Source of the DNA: Roseivirga sp.
GTDB taxonomy: Bacteria; Bacteroidota; Bacteroidia; Cytophagales; Cyclobacteriaceae
NCBI GenBank assembly: GCA_018402485.1
Contig: JAGYIY010000001.1
Span: 714,001-778,000, forward strand
Direction: 5' to 3'
Length of the DNA stretch: 64,000 nt
The first letter of the stretch is position 1. Every line of letters starts with the position of its first letter. A program made the position numbers and the translations under genes. The notes below the pieces were generated by a model. It did no database searches and had not been told where the DNA came from. It worked only from the letters and a program-made list of their open reading frames with translations. Positions 8,895-18,827 of the stretch are shown here, one piece after another.

Positions 8895-11402
8895 ATGAAA
8901 ATGAAAAGAAAAACCTTTGCCCTATGGTCTCTCATTTTTGTAATGCTATTCGCGTTCCAAGATGCAGAAGCTCAAAGGAAAAACCGCAAAAAGAACAAGG
9001 AGGAAGAGCAAAAAGAAGTTCCTGCTCCGGAGAAGAAGACTCCTCCAAAAAAAGGGGCTATACAGCCTTACGATAAGGTAATTACAAAAGATGCCCAAAC
9101 TGACGAGGGTCTGTTTCATGTGCACAAAATTGAAGATAAGTACTTTTTTGAAATCCCAAATGCCATGTTGGGAAGGGATATGCTTATGGTTACGCGTATA
9201 GCAAAAACGGCATCAGGCATTGGTTTTGGTGGTGGTAAAACCAATACACAAATGTTGAGATGGGAAAGAAAAGACAAAAACATCCTCTTGAAAATCATAT
9301 CCACCCAAGTAACTGCGGCAGATTCTTTGCCTATCAGTGAAGCTGTTAAAAACTCTAATCTAGACCCAATTTTAGCCTCTTTTGCCATAAAAGCAATCTC
9401 CAAAGATTCTTCGGGCGTTGTCGTGGAGGCTACGGATCTATTAACCAAAGATATCAAGCCTTTAGGTTTGCCACAATCCTACCGTACTTCATATCGCGTT
9501 ACACGTTTAGACAATGATCGTTCATATGTAGAGCGTGTAAGTTCCTACCCGGAAAATATTGAGTTAAGGCATGTAAAAACTTACATCGCTGGAAACTCTC
9601 CTTCGTCCTCAGCTGATGGCTCTATAACCATCGAAATGAGTAACTCCATGATTTTATTACCAGAAATTCCCATGCAAAGAAGGTTGTATGACAGAAGAGT
9701 GGGCTGGTTTGCCAGAGGCACAACCGATTATGGTTTAGATGTACAGCAGTCTAAAACCATTCGTTATTTAGATAGGTGGAGACTTGAAGTTAAAGATGAA
9801 GACATCGAAAAATTTAAACGTGGGGAACTGGTAGAGCCTAAAAAGCAGATTGTCTATTACATTGATCGTGCCACCCCAAAAAAATGGGTAAAATACATCA
9901 AACAAGGTGTAGAAGATTGGCAGGTAGCCTATGAAGCTGCTGGTTTCAAAAATGCCATAATCGCAAAAGAAGCGCCAAGTCCAGAGGAAGATCCGGATTG
10001 GAGCCCTGAAGATGTAAGGTATTCAACGGTTCGCTATTTGGCTTCGCCCATCCCTAATGCGAATGGCCCGCACGTTTCAGATCCACGATCTGGTGAAATC
10101 CTAGAAAGTGATATCAACTGGTACCACAATGTGATGACTTTATTGAGACGATGGTTCTTCGTACAAACTGCCGCCATCAACCCAAGCGCTCAGTCGCCAG
10201 AATTTGATGATGAAGTTATGGGACGTTTGATTCGTTTTGTTTCTTCTCATGAAGTAGGACACACTTTAGGATTACCGCACAATTTTGGCTCAAGTAATGC
10301 TTATCCTGTAGACTCTTTGCGTTCTGCCACTTTTACTCAGAAAATGGGTACAGCTCCTTCTATTATGGACTATGCCCGCTTCAACTACATTGCTCAGCCA
10401 GGTGATGATGGGGTTGCCTTAATGCCTAATATTGGAGAATACGACAAATACGCTATTGCCTGGGGTTATAAACCTATCTTAGAAGCGAACAGTCCAGAAG
10501 AAGAACTTCCAACTTTGCGCAAGTGGATAGAAGATAAAAATGGTGACCCGTTGTACCGTTTCGGACGTCAAGGCAACTCCAATGATTACACAGCACAAAG
10601 TGAAGATCTCGGAGATGATGCCATGAAAGCCAGTGCTTATGGCATTGCCAACTTGAAGGTGATCATGAACAATTTAAGGGATTGGACATATGTAGAAGGT
10701 TCTGATTACTCTGAATTGGAAGAAATGTATGGTGAAGTAAGGTCTCAATTCAATAGATACATGGGCCATGTACGCACCTATGTTGGTGGAGTAAAAGAGG
10801 ATTATAAAACTGTTGACCAAGAGGGAAAAGTTTATACACATGCGCCCAAAGTAAAACAAAAAGAAGCAGTTGCGTTCTTGAATGAAAACTTATTCAATAC
10901 ACCCATGTGGATGCTGGATACTGAAATCATTGGTCGCTTGCAAGATTATGGAGCTATTGAGGGCATGCGTTCATTACAGGTTGGGACGCTAAATAATCTT
11001 TTAGAATGGAGAAAGCTTGGCAGAATTATAGAAAACAGTACCTTCAATGGAAATGAGGCCTATGGCATCACTGAATTGATGACGGACCTACGAAATGGAA
11101 TTTGGTCTGAGCTTTCTAGAGGACGCGCCATAGACACCTACCGCAGAGCATTACAAAGAGCACATGTGGAGCGCTTAGAAACATTACTAACTGATGAGTT
11201 AAATGAACCAGCTGCTTTCAGAAGCTTCAGGGGGCCTGGTATTGAAGCCAGTCAGTCCGACATTCGCCCAGTTGTACGTGCAGAGTTGAACACCTTACTC
11301 ACACGAGTGAATGCTGCCATACCACGGACAAGTGATGCTATGTCAAAAATTCATTTGAAGGATATTTCCAAAAGAATTGATTCCATTCTTAATCCGGAAT
11401 AA
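8895..11402 (+). CDS. secreted zinc-dependent metalloprotease (DUF5117/DUF5118 type)
   Basis: This 835-residue protein has a signal peptide (SLIFVMLFAFQDAEAQ) and then a very basic, Lys/Glu-rich linker up to about residue 50. The zincin motif HEVGHTLGLPHNF gives His452, Glu453, His456 and His462, followed by a probable Met-turn in SIMDYARFNY. The large N-terminal beta-rich region and helical C-terminus match the Bacteroidota family of zinc-dependent metalloproteases with DUF5117, DUF5118 and DUF4953 domains. It is predicted to act in the periplasm or outside the cell; the substrate is unknown. ATG 8895 and ATG 8901 are both possible starts. A strong terminator follows. Confidence 0.9.
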   Translation: MKMKRKTFALWSLIFVMLFAFQDAEAQRKNRKKNKEEEQKEVPAPEKKTPPKKGAIQPYDKVITKDAQTDEGLFHVHKIEDKYFFEIPNAMLGRDMLMVTRIAKTASGIGFGGGKTNTQMLRWERKDKNILLKIISTQVTAADSLPISEAVKNSNLDPILASFAIKAISKDSSGVVVEATDLLTKDIKPLGLPQSYRTSYRVTRLDNDRSYVERVSSYPENIELRHVKTYIAGNSPSSSADGSITIEMSNSMILLPEIPMQRRLYDRRVGWFARGTTDYGLDVQQSKTIRYLDRWRLEVKDEDIEKFKRGELVEPKKQIVYYIDRATPKKWVKYIKQGVEDWQVAYEAAGFKNAIIAKEAPSPEEDPDWSPEDVRYSTVRYLASPIPNANGPHVSDPRSGEILESDINWYHNVMTLLRRWFFVQTAAINPSAQSPEFDDEVMGRLIRFVSSHEVGHTLGLPHNFGSSNAYPVDSLRSATFTQKMGTAPSIMDYARFNYIAQPGDDGVALMPNIGEYDKYAIAWGYKPILEANSPEEELPTLRKWIEDKNGDPLYRFGRQGNSNDYTAQSEDLGDDAMKASAYGIANLKVIMNNLRDWTYVEGSDYSELEEMYGEVRSQFNRYMGHVRTYVGGVKEDYKTVDQEGKVYTHAPKVKQKEAVAFLNENLFNTPMWMLDTEIIGRLQDYGAIEGMRSLQVGTLNNLLEWRKLGRIIENSTFNGNEAYGITELMTDLRNGIWSELSRGRAIDTYRRALQRAHVERLETLLTDELNEPAAFRSFRGPGIEASQSDIRPVVRAELNTLLTRVNAAIPRTSDAMSKIHLKDISKRIDSILNPE

Positions 11403-11427
11403 AGAACGTCTAACAAATCAATATTTA

Positions 11428-11465
11428 AGAAGCCCAAGCTGCAATGGTTTGGGCTTCTTTGTTTA
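11428..11465 (+). terminator. rho-independent terminator after metalloprotease gene
   Basis: A perfect 11-bp inverted repeat has arms 11428-11438 (AAGAAGCCCAA) and 11450-11460, with an 11-nt loop followed by GTTT. It lies 26 bp after the metalloprotease stop codon. Confidence 0.8.
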
Positions 11466-11507
11466 TCGTTGAATAAACTTTTTTCACCTCATTTCTCTTT
11501 AAACATT

Positions 11508-12398
11508 ATGGGCAAACATATATTAATCACCGGAGGAACTGGATTAATTGGCACCTCACTCATCAAAGAACTGCAATCTCGGGGCCATACCATTGCTGTT
11601 TTGAGCCGAAGCAAAAGTGGAATATACCCAAGTTATCAATGGGATTACAAGAAAAAATACATTGAAGACGGTGCCTTTTCGAATGTAGATACAATTGTAC
11701 ATCTCGCAGGTGCAGGAGTGGCCGACAAGAGGTGGTCAGCAGACAGGAAAGAAGAAATTTTAAAAAGCAGAACAGAAACAACGGCTTTGCTTTTCGAAAG
11801 CCTAAAAAACACTGAAAATAATGTAAAAACATTTATTGGTGCGTCAGCAATTGGTTTTTATGGATCGGATACTGGCGAGGTGATGTTAGATGAGACAGCC
11901 CCTGTTGGAAATGACTTTTTAGCTCGAGTAACAGAATCATGGGAAACATCTGCTGTAAAAATGAATGCCCTGGGAGTGAGAACCACTCTATTACGCATTG
12001 GAATTGTATTAAGTAACCAAGGAGGTGCGCTTCAAGAACTTTTGAAACCTCCTGTGGCTGCAACATTAGGCAATGGAAAACAATTCATGAGCTGGATTCA
12101 CATCAAAGATCTCGTGGACATGTTCATTCATACCATTGAAAATGAGCAAATAGAAGGAGTATTCAATGCCGTAGGCACTTCTCCTGTAACCAATAAAGAT
12201 TTCACACGAATAGCATCAAAGGTTTATAAGAAACCCTTTCTACCCTTACCTGTACTAGGTTTTGTACTCAAGTTACTTATGGGTGAAATGGCATCAATTG
12301 TATTAGGAGGCAACAAAGTGAGTGCTGAAAAGATATCAAAAAGCGGTTTTAACCATTCTTTTAATGACCTTGAAGGTGCTTTAAAGGATCTGAAATGA
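11508..12398 (+). CDS. TIGR01777-family NAD(P)-dependent epimerase
   Basis: This 296-residue extended short-chain dehydrogenase opens with a Rossmann motif, HILITGGTGLIGTSL. It has the family features VHLAGAGVADKRWS (residues about 67-80) and ASAIGFYGSD around residue 120, and a C-terminal DUF1731-like tail (PPVLGFVLKLLMGEMASIVL-type). This is the YfcH/SDR39U1 group, whose physiological substrate is not well established. The start is placed at ATG 11508, directly before the Rossmann strand. An in-frame TTG at 11469 would begin inside the region just after the terminator and adds non-conserved sequence. Confidence 0.9.
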   Translation: MGKHILITGGTGLIGTSLIKELQSRGHTIAVLSRSKSGIYPSYQWDYKKKYIEDGAFSNVDTIVHLAGAGVADKRWSADRKEEILKSRTETTALLFESLKNTENNVKTFIGASAIGFYGSDTGEVMLDETAPVGNDFLARVTESWETSAVKMNALGVRTTLLRIGIVLSNQGGALQELLKPPVAATLGNGKQFMSWIHIKDLVDMFIHTIENEQIEGVFNAVGTSPVTNKDFTRIASKVYKKPFLPLPVLGFVLKLLMGEMASIVLGGNKVSAEKISKSGFNHSFNDLEGALKDLK

Positions 12399-12487
12399 AG
12401 TCTTAGCAATTCCTTCATTCAACCTTCACATTAGTCTTGCGTTATTACTTTTTCTATTTTTTAACTTAAACGTATAATTGACAACTT

Positions 12488-13192
12488 ATGACAAACGAAG
12501 ATAAAATCAAACAGGCTTTCAAAGACCGAGATTGGAACGAAATTAAAAGCCAAGATTCATGGGTCATTTTCAAAGTCATGTCTGAAATGGTTGAGGGATT
12601 TGAAAAGCTAGCTAAAATTGGGCCTTGCGTTTCCATTTTTGGTTCTGCAAGGACAAAGGAAGATCACCGCTACTACAAAATGACAGAGGAGATTGCGGCT
12701 AAATTAGTTCGTCATGGTTATGGCGTTATTACAGGGGGTGGGCCCGGCATTATGCAAGCAGGAAACAAAGGAGCGGCCAGTGAAAATGGAAAATCCGTAG
12801 GGCTCAACATAGAGTTACCACACGAACAAAATAATAACATTTATATTGATGCTGATAAGCTTATCTCTTTCGACTACTTCTTTGTACGCAAAGTAATGTT
12901 TGTCAAATATTCACAAGGGTTTGTGGTAATGCCTGGAGGCTTTGGAACTTTAGATGAAATGTTCGAAGCCATCACACTTATTCAAACCCACAAAATCGGA
13001 CGTTTTCCAATTGTATTGGTGGGAAAAAAATTCTGGTCGGGCCTATTCGATTGGATTCGCGAGGTGATGCTAAACGAAGGCAACATCAATGCAGAAGACC
13101 TCGACTTGGTCAATTTGGTAGATACACCCACCGAAGCCGTCCAGGTAATTGATGATTTCTATTCGAAGTATCTTCTTTCCCCAAACTTCTAA
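12488..13192 (+). CDS. LOG-family nucleoside 5'-monophosphate phosphoribohydrolase-like protein
   Basis: This 234-residue protein has the LOG (lysine decarboxylase-like, TIGR00730) Rossmann-type fold. The two diagnostic motifs are present: TGGGPGIMQAGNKGA around residues 93-107 and MPGGFGTLDEMFEA around 150-163. LOG proteins cleave the N-glycosidic bond of nucleoside monophosphates to release base and ribose 5-phosphate; in plants and some bacteria this activates cytokinins. In a free-living bacterium a nucleotide salvage or clean-up role is more likely. The next gene starts directly at the base after its stop codon, so the two probably form an operon with a HAD phosphatase. Confidence 0.9.
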   Translation: MTNEDKIKQAFKDRDWNEIKSQDSWVIFKVMSEMVEGFEKLAKIGPCVSIFGSARTKEDHRYYKMTEEIAAKLVRHGYGVITGGGPGIMQAGNKGAASENGKSVGLNIELPHEQNNNIYIDADKLISFDYFFVRKVMFVKYSQGFVVMPGGFGTLDEMFEAITLIQTHKIGRFPIVLVGKKFWSGLFDWIREVMLNEGNINAEDLDLVNLVDTPTEAVQVIDDFYSKYLLSPNF

Positions 13193-13858
13193 ATGGTGAA
13201 ACACATCATTTTTGATTGCGATGGCGTTTTGATAGACACTGAAATTGTGGCAGCAGAAGTTCTAAGCCGGTGGTTGAGCCAACATGGTTTTGCAATTAGT
13301 ACAGAGGAATTTATTGATCGGTTTACCGGAAAAACCTTCACAGATATTATTCAATCGATAAGATCGGAGGGCAATATAGCTAACGAATTAGATATCAAAT
13401 CTGCTGTCTCTGCCTTAGATGGTTTAATTCAGGCCCGCATACGACCAATCGATGGGGTACATGAGATGCTAGGCCGTATTGAATGCCCCGTGTCAGCAGT
13501 GTCGAATAGTGCTAAAACCTATGTGGAACATGCGCTCATGCTATTAAAATCTATTCATTTATTTGATGGCCGAATATTCAGTGCCGAAATGGTTTCTGAA
13601 GGAAAACCTAGTCCCAAGGTTTATCAACTTGCACTTAGCAAACTCCAACTGCAAAGAAGCGAGGTTATCGTGGTAGAGGATAGCCTCTCTGGTACGCAAG
13701 CCTCCATTGCAGCAGGATTGACCACTATCGGTTTTTTAGGAGGTAGCCACATACGAGAAGGGCACAAAGAGAGGCTAAAAAACCTTGGGGTAAAACACTT
13801 CGCCCACGACCATCAAGAGCTTTCCAAAGTGTTAGCTTGCATGATTTCAAATACATAA
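13193..13858 (+). CDS. HAD-superfamily phosphatase (beta-phosphoglucomutase-like)
   Basis: This 221-residue haloacid dehalogenase-type hydrolase has motif I FDCDGVLIDTE (nucleophile Asp8, acid Asp10), motif II Ser in AVSNSA, motif III Lys in EGKPSPKVYQLA and motif IV VVEDSLSGTQAS. A helical cap sits between motifs I and II, as in subfamily IA enzymes such as sugar-phosphate or phosphoglycolate phosphatases. The substrate cannot be read from sequence. Its ATG follows the LOG-gene TAA with no spacer, suggesting co-expression; ribose 5-phosphate or another sugar phosphate as substrate would fit that context but is speculation. Confidence 0.9.
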   Translation: MVKHIIFDCDGVLIDTEIVAAEVLSRWLSQHGFAISTEEFIDRFTGKTFTDIIQSIRSEGNIANELDIKSAVSALDGLIQARIRPIDGVHEMLGRIECPVSAVSNSAKTYVEHALMLLKSIHLFDGRIFSAEMVSEGKPSPKVYQLALSKLQLQRSEVIVVEDSLSGTQASIAAGLTTIGFLGGSHIREGHKERLKNLGVKHFAHDHQELSKVLACMISNT

Positions 13859-14056
13859 CTTAACTCGTTATTTTATCCCCAAAAATAATGCAGCTTTCAC
13901 TTTGTTGCGTTCCTAATTTAAGCTTCTCTTTTGCCTGTCATCACAACAGCTTTTTCAGGGCACCTTTCTTATCGGTTAAACTTTAATCATTGAACGGGAG
14001 TTGTTTATGCATCTTGAAATGAAGACCTTTGTGCATTGTTTTCGTCAAGCTACTGA

Positions 14057-16927
14057 ATGAAATCTACCTCCACAACCGATACGAAGTTACCTACAGACCT
14101 TACCGGTCATGAGTTCATAGAAATTTATGGTGCTAGGGCTCACAATCTGAAAAATATCGATGTAAATATTCCTCGCAATCAATTGATTGTGATTACAGGG
14201 ATTTCGGGTTCTGGAAAATCTTCTCTCGCTTTCGATACCATTTATGCTGAAGGTCAGCGGAGGTACATGGAAAGCTTTTCTGCTTATGCGCGCTCTTTTA
14301 TGGGCAATTTAGAACGCCCCGATGTGGACAAAATCAATGGCCTGAGTCCTGTCATTTCCATAGAACAAAAAACAACATCTCGCAATCCCAGGTCAACCGT
14401 AGGTACCTTAACGGAGGTATACGATTTTCTTAGGCTCCTATTTGCCCGTGCTGGCATAGCTTACTCTTACCTTACAGGCAAAGCCATGATACAACAATCA
14501 GAAGATCAGATAATAGATCACTTGTTGGGTAATTATGAAGGAAAAAAATTGTTCCTTTTAGCACCTGTGGTCAAAGGAAGAAAAGGACATTATCGCGAAT
14601 TGTTCATTCAAGTTCGAAAAATGGGTTTTACCCGTGTTCGTGTGGATGGGGTAGTGCTAGAAATGCAACCCAAAATGCAGGTCGACCGATATAAGACACA
14701 CGATATTGAAATTGTTATTGACCGGGTTGTTGTTGATTCTGAAGATCGTTTTCGTATTGCTCAAAGCGTAAAAACTGCACTGAAGCATGGTGAAGGTGTT
14801 ATGATGGTACGAGATGAAGAGAATGAAATTCATCATTTTTCTAAATACCTAATGGATCCAGAAACAGGTTTGAGTTATAACGAACCCGCACCAAATCAAT
14901 TTTCCTTTAACTCTCCGTATGGTGCTTGCCAAACCTGTAAGGGTCTGGGACAAATTGAAGAAATTACCCGAAACCTCGTTATACCAGATGATACCTTGAG
15001 TATTAGCCGAGGAGGGATAGCTCCATTAGGAAATTACAGAGACATTTGGATATTTAAAAAAATCGAAGCCCTGCTAAAAAAGTATGAATATAGTATTTCC
15101 ACCCCTATCAAGGATTTACCGGTAGATGTACAGAATACCTTACTTTATGGCGATAAAATTACTGTAGCAGTAAGCTCCAAAAAATACCCAGGTACAGAGT
15201 GGAACACCAAGTTTGAAGGCATCATTGCGTTTCTAGAAAAACAAAAAGAAGAAGGAACTGAAAAAACACGTAGGTGGATAAGTGATTTTATGGAAGTAAA
15301 GGTCTGCCCAGAATGTAATGGTGCACGACTCAAGAAAGAATCGCTTCATTTTAAGATTGGCGACAAAAATATTGCGGAACTTGCTCAATTAGATATTCAA
15401 AAATTAGCTAAGTGGTTCGAAAACCTAGAAGAAAATCTTAATGACAAACAGAACCGCATAGCCCAAGAAGTATTAAAGGAGATTAGAAAACGGGTAGGTT
15501 TTTTACTCGATGTGGGCTTGGATTACCTCACGCTTGATCGGCCTTTGAGAACTTTATCTGGGGGTGAGGCGCAGCGCATTCGCTTGGCTACACAAATTGG
15601 AACACAATTAGTGGGCGTCCTCTACATCATGGATGAGCCAAGTATTGGCCTTCATCAACGAGACAATGTAAAACTCATTGGTGCGCTTCGTAACCTGAGA
15701 GATATTGGTAACACGGTAATTGTTGTAGAACATGATAAAGACATGATGCTGGCTTCGGACTTTATCCTCGACATTGGTCCGGGTGCCGGCAGACATGGAG
15801 GACAGGTAGTCGCTTCAGGAACTCCTGAGCAATTTTTAGCAGAAAATGGAACTACCGCCAAGTACCTTAAAAATGAAAAACGCATTGAGGTTCCGAAAAA
15901 GAGAAGGGAAGGTTCTGGCAAAATATTAAAACTCACGGGAGCAAGCGGTCATAATTTGAAAAATGTTGATTTGAACCTGCCTCTGGGAAAAATGATTTGC
16001 GTGACTGGTGTTTCAGGAAGTGGAAAGTCCACATTAATTCACGAAACCCTATTTCCCATCCTCAATCAAGCATTTTACAGGTCTAGAACAAGTCCATTGG
16101 CCTATGATAAAATAAAAGGATTAAATCATTTGGATAAGGTGATTGAGGTTGACCAATCCCCTATTGGCCGTACACCTCGGTCCAATCCAGCAACTTATAC
16201 AGGGGTATTTTCTGAAATCAGAAGCTTATTTACAGACCTTCCTGAAGCCAAAATTCGTGGTTACAAGCCTGGTAGATTCTCTTTCAACGTAAAAGGAGGG
16301 CGCTGCGAGACTTGTGAGGGTGCAGGAATGAAGCTGATTGAGATGGATTTTTTACCCAATGTTCATGTGCCTTGCGAAACATGCAAGGGTAAAAGATATA
16401 ATCGGGAAACATTAGAAGTAAGGTTTAAAGGAAAATCCATTTCAGATGTTTTAGACATGACTGTTGAGCAAGCAGTTGATTTTTTCCAAAGCCAACCGCG
16501 TATCCTAAGAAAAATACAGACTTTAAAAGATGTAGGTTTAGACTATATATCTTTGGGTCAGCATGCCACTACCCTTTCGGGAGGAGAGGCACAGCGGGTG
16601 AAGTTGGCGACCGAGCTTTCCAAAAAAGACACAGGACAGACCTTTTATATCTTAGATGAACCCACTACTGGCCTTCACTTTCAAGACATTCAACATTTAC
16701 TAGATGTATTAAACCGTTTGGTTGACAAAGGAAATACTGTTTTAATCATTGAGCATAATATGGATGTGATTAAAGTGGCCGACCACATTATTGACATTGG
16801 CCCTGAAGGTGGAGATAAAGGTGGCAAATTGGTTGCCTTCGGTACTCCCGAAGAGGTTACCACTTGTGCAGAAAGTTATACAGCTGAATTTTTGAAGGCT
16901 GAATTAGGTGTCGTTAGCCCAAAATAA
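14057..16927 (+). CDS. uvrA: excinuclease ABC subunit A
   Basis: This 956-residue protein matches UvrA throughout: two ABC ATPase modules with Walker A GISGSGKSSLAFDTIYAEGQ (about residues 47-66) and GVSGSGKSTLIHETLF (about 652-667), and signatures LSGGEAQRIRLATQIG and LSGGEAQRVKLATELS. Zinc-binding cysteine pairs are seen as CQTCKGLG with CPECNGAR, and CETCEGAG with CETCKGKR. It recognises DNA lesions, loads UvrB and starts nucleotide excision repair. Mfd, which recruits UvrA to stalled RNA polymerase, is encoded at 41423-44818. The gene is monocistronic, with a clear terminator after the stop. Confidence 0.99.
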   Translation: MKSTSTTDTKLPTDLTGHEFIEIYGARAHNLKNIDVNIPRNQLIVITGISGSGKSSLAFDTIYAEGQRRYMESFSAYARSFMGNLERPDVDKINGLSPVISIEQKTTSRNPRSTVGTLTEVYDFLRLLFARAGIAYSYLTGKAMIQQSEDQIIDHLLGNYEGKKLFLLAPVVKGRKGHYRELFIQVRKMGFTRVRVDGVVLEMQPKMQVDRYKTHDIEIVIDRVVVDSEDRFRIAQSVKTALKHGEGVMMVRDEENEIHHFSKYLMDPETGLSYNEPAPNQFSFNSPYGACQTCKGLGQIEEITRNLVIPDDTLSISRGGIAPLGNYRDIWIFKKIEALLKKYEYSISTPIKDLPVDVQNTLLYGDKITVAVSSKKYPGTEWNTKFEGIIAFLEKQKEEGTEKTRRWISDFMEVKVCPECNGARLKKESLHFKIGDKNIAELAQLDIQKLAKWFENLEENLNDKQNRIAQEVLKEIRKRVGFLLDVGLDYLTLDRPLRTLSGGEAQRIRLATQIGTQLVGVLYIMDEPSIGLHQRDNVKLIGALRNLRDIGNTVIVVEHDKDMMLASDFILDIGPGAGRHGGQVVASGTPEQFLAENGTTAKYLKNEKRIEVPKKRREGSGKILKLTGASGHNLKNVDLNLPLGKMICVTGVSGSGKSTLIHETLFPILNQAFYRSRTSPLAYDKIKGLNHLDKVIEVDQSPIGRTPRSNPATYTGVFSEIRSLFTDLPEAKIRGYKPGRFSFNVKGGRCETCEGAGMKLIEMDFLPNVHVPCETCKGKRYNRETLEVRFKGKSISDVLDMTVEQAVDFFQSQPRILRKIQTLKDVGLDYISLGQHATTLSGGEAQRVKLATELSKKDTGQTFYILDEPTTGLHFQDIQHLLDVLNRLVDKGNTVLIIEHNMDVIKVADHIIDIGPEGGDKGGKLVAFGTPEEVTTCAESYTAEFLKAELGVVSPK

Positions 16928-16929
16928 AG

Positions 16930-16961
16930 AAAGCGATATGTTGCCATATCGCTTTGTTTTT
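16930..16961 (+). terminator. rho-independent terminator after uvrA
   Basis: Perfect 11-bp arms at 16930-16940 (AAAGCGATATG) and 16945-16955, with a 4-nt loop TTGC and then GTTTTT. It sits between convergent uvrA and fadE and may serve both directions. Confidence 0.85.
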
Positions 16962-16976
16962 AATTGCTGAAACCGT

Positions 16977-18782
16977 TTACCCGAAGAAATAAGGAAACTT
17001 ATTTTCCTTAATCATTGTGTCGGCTACTTGTCTTCTAAGTGCTTTTGTATTCACCAAATCCATTTTTGTAAAGCGCTTTAAACCCATTAGCATCACTTTC
17101 TGTTCATCCCCTTTGGTGAATGCTGCAATGGCTTCTTTTGCAGAGGCATTGATTTTATCCACGGCATAAGAAAGGTAAATTTGCGACATGGCCATGTAAT
17201 CGGCACAAGCTTCTTCTCCTCGTTGTCCTACAAGTTTTTCTGTACGCAATAAGGCAGATTCAGCAGCATAGACCTCTATGAGCACATCTGCCAAATTCAT
17301 CATGATTTCTTGCTCTTCTTCTATGCGGTCTTGTAAAGCCATAGCCGCTTTCCCACCAACCATTAAAAATACTTTTTTCAAGTTTTTAATCACTTCTTTT
17401 TCGGCTGCAAATGGTTTCGATTGATCAATACTGGTGAAACTAGGCACTGAAGTTAACTCTTTAGAAACAGCCATGGCAGGATCCATAATGTCCAATTCAC
17501 CTTTCATCGCACGTTTTAGTAGCATGCCCACCATCAACATTCTGTTGATTTCATTCGTCCCTTCATAAATTCTAGCAATACGTGAATCTCTGTAGGCACG
17601 TTCCATAGGTGCATCGGCAGAAAACCCCATTCCACCATAAACCTGAACACCCTGATCTACAACATAATCTAGCACTTCCGAACTATGAATTTTTGCTATG
17701 GCACATTCGATAGCAAATTGCTCTACTCCCTTCAGTTTCGCTTCAGCATCTTCCATACCATCGGCAATCAAATCATTGATTTTATCTTCAATGTTTTGTC
17801 CAGCTCGGTAATCCAATGATTCTGTGACATAAATTTTGGTAGCCATTTCTGCCAACTTTCCCTTAATGGCACCAAAACCTGAAATTGGCGTTCCGAACTG
17901 TTTTCGGTCGTTTGCATATTGAACGGCCTGTGAAGTGACTGCTCGACAACCACCCAATACCCCGGCTCCTAGCTTTACACGACCAATGTTTAGAATATTC
18001 ACTGCAATCTTAAACCCATTTTGCCTTTCTGAAAGCATGTTTTCGACAGGCACTTGGCAATCATTAAAAAAAACTTGTCTTGTAGATGATCCCTTAATGC
18101 CTAACTTTTTTTCTTCCTCCCCTAGACTAATTCCTCCAAAAGTTTTCTCTACAATAAAAGACGTAAGGTTTTTATCATCTTCAATCTTAGCAAAAACAAT
18201 GAACAAGTCGGCGAAGCCCGCATTTGAGATCCACATTTTTTGACCCGTAATTTTATAGTGCTTTCCATCTTCAGAAAGTACTGCCTTGGTCTTACCGGAA
18301 TTGGCATCAGACCCTGCATCTGGTTCTGTAAGACAATAGCAAGCTGCCCATTGACCCGTAGCCAGCTTCGGAAGATATTTTTGTTTCTGCTCCTCCGTTC
18401 CATAATATAAGATAGGCAACGTACCAATGCCCGTGTGGGCACCATAAGTAGTAGAAAAAGAGCCTGCCGAGCCAATAATGTCTGCTATCAGCATGCTTGT
18501 ATTAAAACTCATACCCATTCCGTTGTACTGTTCGGGAACAGAAATCCCTAATAGCCCAAGTTCGCCGGCTTTTTTAAAAATAGAAGGAACTAAATCAGGG
18601 TTCTTCATGCTATCAATTTCCTCTACTTTTGGAGTAATTTCCGTGTCGATAAAATCTTGACACGCCTGGGCCATCATCTTTTGCTCTTCATTGAATTCTT
18701 CTGGAATAAAAACTTCCTCTGCTGCTGTTTCTCTAACGATGAATTCACCGCCTTTAATGGATTTTTTTGTTGCTGTTGACAT
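16977..18782 (-). CDS. fadE: acyl-CoA dehydrogenase
   Basis: This 601-residue flavoenzyme carries out the first, FAD-dependent step of fatty-acid beta-oxidation. The acyl-CoA dehydrogenase core shows CYCLTEPDAGSDANSGKT, KMWISNAGFADLFIVFAK and the C-terminal signature GGMGFSADAPMERAYRDSR followed by YEGTNEINRM. A further ~170-residue helical extension makes it longer than short-chain enzymes (~380) and close to the ~590-residue FadE/VLCAD-like type. It is the last gene of the fadN-fadA-fadE set, 45 bp after fadA, in the same order as the Bacillus subtilis fadNAE operon. Electrons would pass to ETF, which is not in the window. Confidence 0.95.
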   Translation of the reverse strand: MSTATKKSIKGGEFIVRETAAEEVFIPEEFNEEQKMMAQACQDFIDTEITPKVEEIDSMKNPDLVPSIFKKAGELGLLGISVPEQYNGMGMSFNTSMLIADIIGSAGSFSTTYGAHTGIGTLPILYYGTEEQKQKYLPKLATGQWAACYCLTEPDAGSDANSGKTKAVLSEDGKHYKITGQKMWISNAGFADLFIVFAKIEDDKNLTSFIVEKTFGGISLGEEEKKLGIKGSSTRQVFFNDCQVPVENMLSERQNGFKIAVNILNIGRVKLGAGVLGGCRAVTSQAVQYANDRKQFGTPISGFGAIKGKLAEMATKIYVTESLDYRAGQNIEDKINDLIADGMEDAEAKLKGVEQFAIECAIAKIHSSEVLDYVVDQGVQVYGGMGFSADAPMERAYRDSRIARIYEGTNEINRMLMVGMLLKRAMKGELDIMDPAMAVSKELTSVPSFTSIDQSKPFAAEKEVIKNLKKVFLMVGGKAAMALQDRIEEEQEIMMNLADVLIEVYAAESALLRTEKLVGQRGEEACADYMAMSQIYLSYAVDKINASAKEAIAAFTKGDEQKVMLMGLKRFTKMDLVNTKALRRQVADTMIKENKFPYFFG

Positions 18783-18827
18783 TTTACTTGGGTTTATAAT
18801 TCTTTGATCGTTTACGGGTTGGTTTAT